5,406 bases of DNA, from NCBI GenBank assembly GCA_002509745.1, contig DAWK01000104.1, positions 37,051 to 42,456 of the forward strand, given 5' to 3'. The translations under genes and the position numbers were made by a program. How positions within the stretch are numbered: position 1 is the stretch's first letter; the number at the start of each line of letters is the position of its first letter. The stretch comes from Methanobacteriaceae archaeon UBA349. GTDB lineage: Archaea > Methanobacteriota > Methanobacteria > Methanobacteriales > Methanobacteriaceae. This document shows, piece by piece, positions 4,749 to 5,406 of this stretch. The notes beneath the pieces were generated by a model. That model ran no database searches, was not told the origin of the DNA, and saw only the letters and a program-made list of their open reading frames with translations.

Positions 4749-5297
4749 ATGCAAGAAAAAAGCAAAGAGATTGGTTCCAGAGTAATGGAGCTTAGAGAAT
4801 TATCAGATATCACTATTGATGAGATGGCTCAAGATCTAGAAATACCTGCAGAAGCTTATCAAAAATATGAATCCGGAGATGAAGAAATCCCGGCCAGCGC
4901 CCTATATGAAATTGCAAACAAATTAAAAGTAGATTTAGGGCTTTTACTTACTGGAGAAGAAACCAGGATGCATATTTTCACAGTTACTCGTAAAGGGAAA
5001 GGTGCTGCAGTTGAAAGACAAAAACAGTACAAGTACGAAAATCTGGCTGAAAAATTCATTCATAAAAAAGCAGAGCCATTCATAGTTACGGTAGAGCCAA
5101 ATGGTAAAGAACCATCAAAAAATACTCATCCTGGGCAAGAATTCAATTATATCCTGGAAGGGAGCATGAAACTTTACATTCACCATCATGAAATAATTCT
5201 CAATGAAGGAGATTCCATATTCTTTGATTCCACCTATGAACATGCTATGGAAGCTTTGAATGGAAAAAATGCCAAGTTTATGGCCATAGTAATGTAA
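4749..5297 (+). CDS. HTH-XRE / cupin-domain transcriptional regulator
   Basis: A 182-residue protein joining an N-terminal XRE/HTH_3 DNA-binding domain (about 7-68; core [20 protein letters not shown] with the second helix pair ending near LLLTGEE) to a C-terminal cupin (about 108-182). Cupin motif 1 is visible as [13 protein letters not shown], giving H127, E131 and G138. The first histidine of the usual HxH pair is Asn125. Motif 2 gives G154 and H165 ([17 protein letters not shown]). A metal site could therefore use three ligands or be absent. Such proteins usually sense a small ligand through the cupin and repress or activate nearby promoters. In methanogens the family often sits beside an AMP-forming acyl/acetyl-CoA synthetase gene, but the next gene is outside the window. 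Palindromes at 4701-4712 and 5341-5355 are possible targets. Confidence 0.9.
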   Translation: MQEKSKEIGSRVMELRELSDITIDEMAQDLEIPAEAYQKYESGDEEIPASALYEIANKLKVDLGLLLTGEETRMHIFTVTRKGKGAAVERQKQYKYENLAEKFIHKKAEPFIVTVEPNGKEPSKNTHPGQEFNYILEGSMKLYIHHHEIILNEGDSIFFDSTYEHAMEALNGKNAKFMAIVM

Positions 5298-5333
5298 TTA
5301 AATGTTATATAATAATTATATTATTTAATTCAG

Positions 5334-5341
5334 TTTATATG
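5334..5341 (+). promoter_or_regulatory. TATA box of a gene beyond the window
   Basis: TTTATATG fits the archaeal TATA consensus and lies 37 bp after the HTH-cupin stop codon. The predicted start is near 5364 and no start codon follows within the window. The palindrome at 5341-5355 begins at its last base. Confidence 0.5.
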
Positions 5342-5355
5342 ACCAATATATGGTC
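5341..5355. promoter_or_regulatory. GACCA-N5-TGGTC palindrome, candidate operator
   Basis: GACCA (5341-5345) and TGGTC (5351-5355) are perfect inverted 5-bp arms around ATATA. They form a small GC island in otherwise nearly pure AT sequence, placed directly between a TATA box and its predicted start site. This position is typical of archaeal repressor operators that block polymerase recruitment. The adjacent HTH-cupin protein is a candidate binder, by neighbourhood only. Confidence 0.5.
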
Positions 5356-5406
5356 TAAATTAAAAAGATAAAGCAAATATTAAATATTCAAATATTTTAT
5401 TCAAAT

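Noticed and set aside
4859..5059. Minus-strand 66-codon open frame inside the HTH-cupin gene
   Set aside because: It is antisense to a well-supported regulator and has no ribosome site or recognisable domain.
5307..5321. Palindrome ATATAAT-A-ATTATAT after the HTH-cupin stop codon
   Set aside because: Pure A/T, no T-tract behind it and a 1-base loop; not convincing as a terminator or operator.

Overview
The window is AT-rich and reads as chromosomal DNA of a methanogenic archaeon, most likely of the order Methanobacteriales (Methanobacterium or Methanobrevibacter type). The evidence is an AfpA-type archaeal flavoprotein, an archaeal adenosine-specific kinase, an HTH-cupin regulator of the kind common in methanogens, TATA-box promoters, T-rich 3' ends, and Shine-Dalgarno sequences matching AGGAGGTGAT. 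The genus is inferred from gene content and composition only.

Layout: (1) 1-228 is a promoter region with a 32-bp inverted repeat directly behind a possible TATA box. (2) 229-2068 is a two-gene MacB/LolD-type ABC transporter operon (permease, then ATPase, overlapping by 8 bp). It ends in a hairpin plus T-tract terminator that overlaps the ATPase stop codon. (3) 2204-2464 on the minus strand is a small unrecognised protein, divergent from (4) the AfpA-family flavoprotein at 2635-3201, which has no Shine-Dalgarno and probably a leaderless mRNA. (5) 3392-3721 on the minus strand is a second unrecognised small protein, with a TTG start, a strong TATA box and a perfect 15-bp palindrome just upstream of its ribosome binding site. 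(6) 3866-4348 on the minus strand is an adenosine-specific kinase family protein. (7) 4349-4748 is a 400-bp divergent promoter region with several small repeats and no gene. (8) 4749-5297 is an HTH-cupin regulator. (9) 5298-5406 holds a TATA box immediately followed by a GACCA-N5-TGGTC palindrome, probably the promoter and operator of a gene beyond the window.

The genes do not form one obvious pathway. The ABC pair is a functional unit; the others look like separately transcribed housekeeping or regulatory genes, each with its own promoter. No mobile element, CRISPR array, tRNA or rRNA is visible. I found no convincing new multi-gene system. The most interesting signals are the regulatory palindromes placed next to TATA boxes, and the two short proteins I cannot assign to a family.
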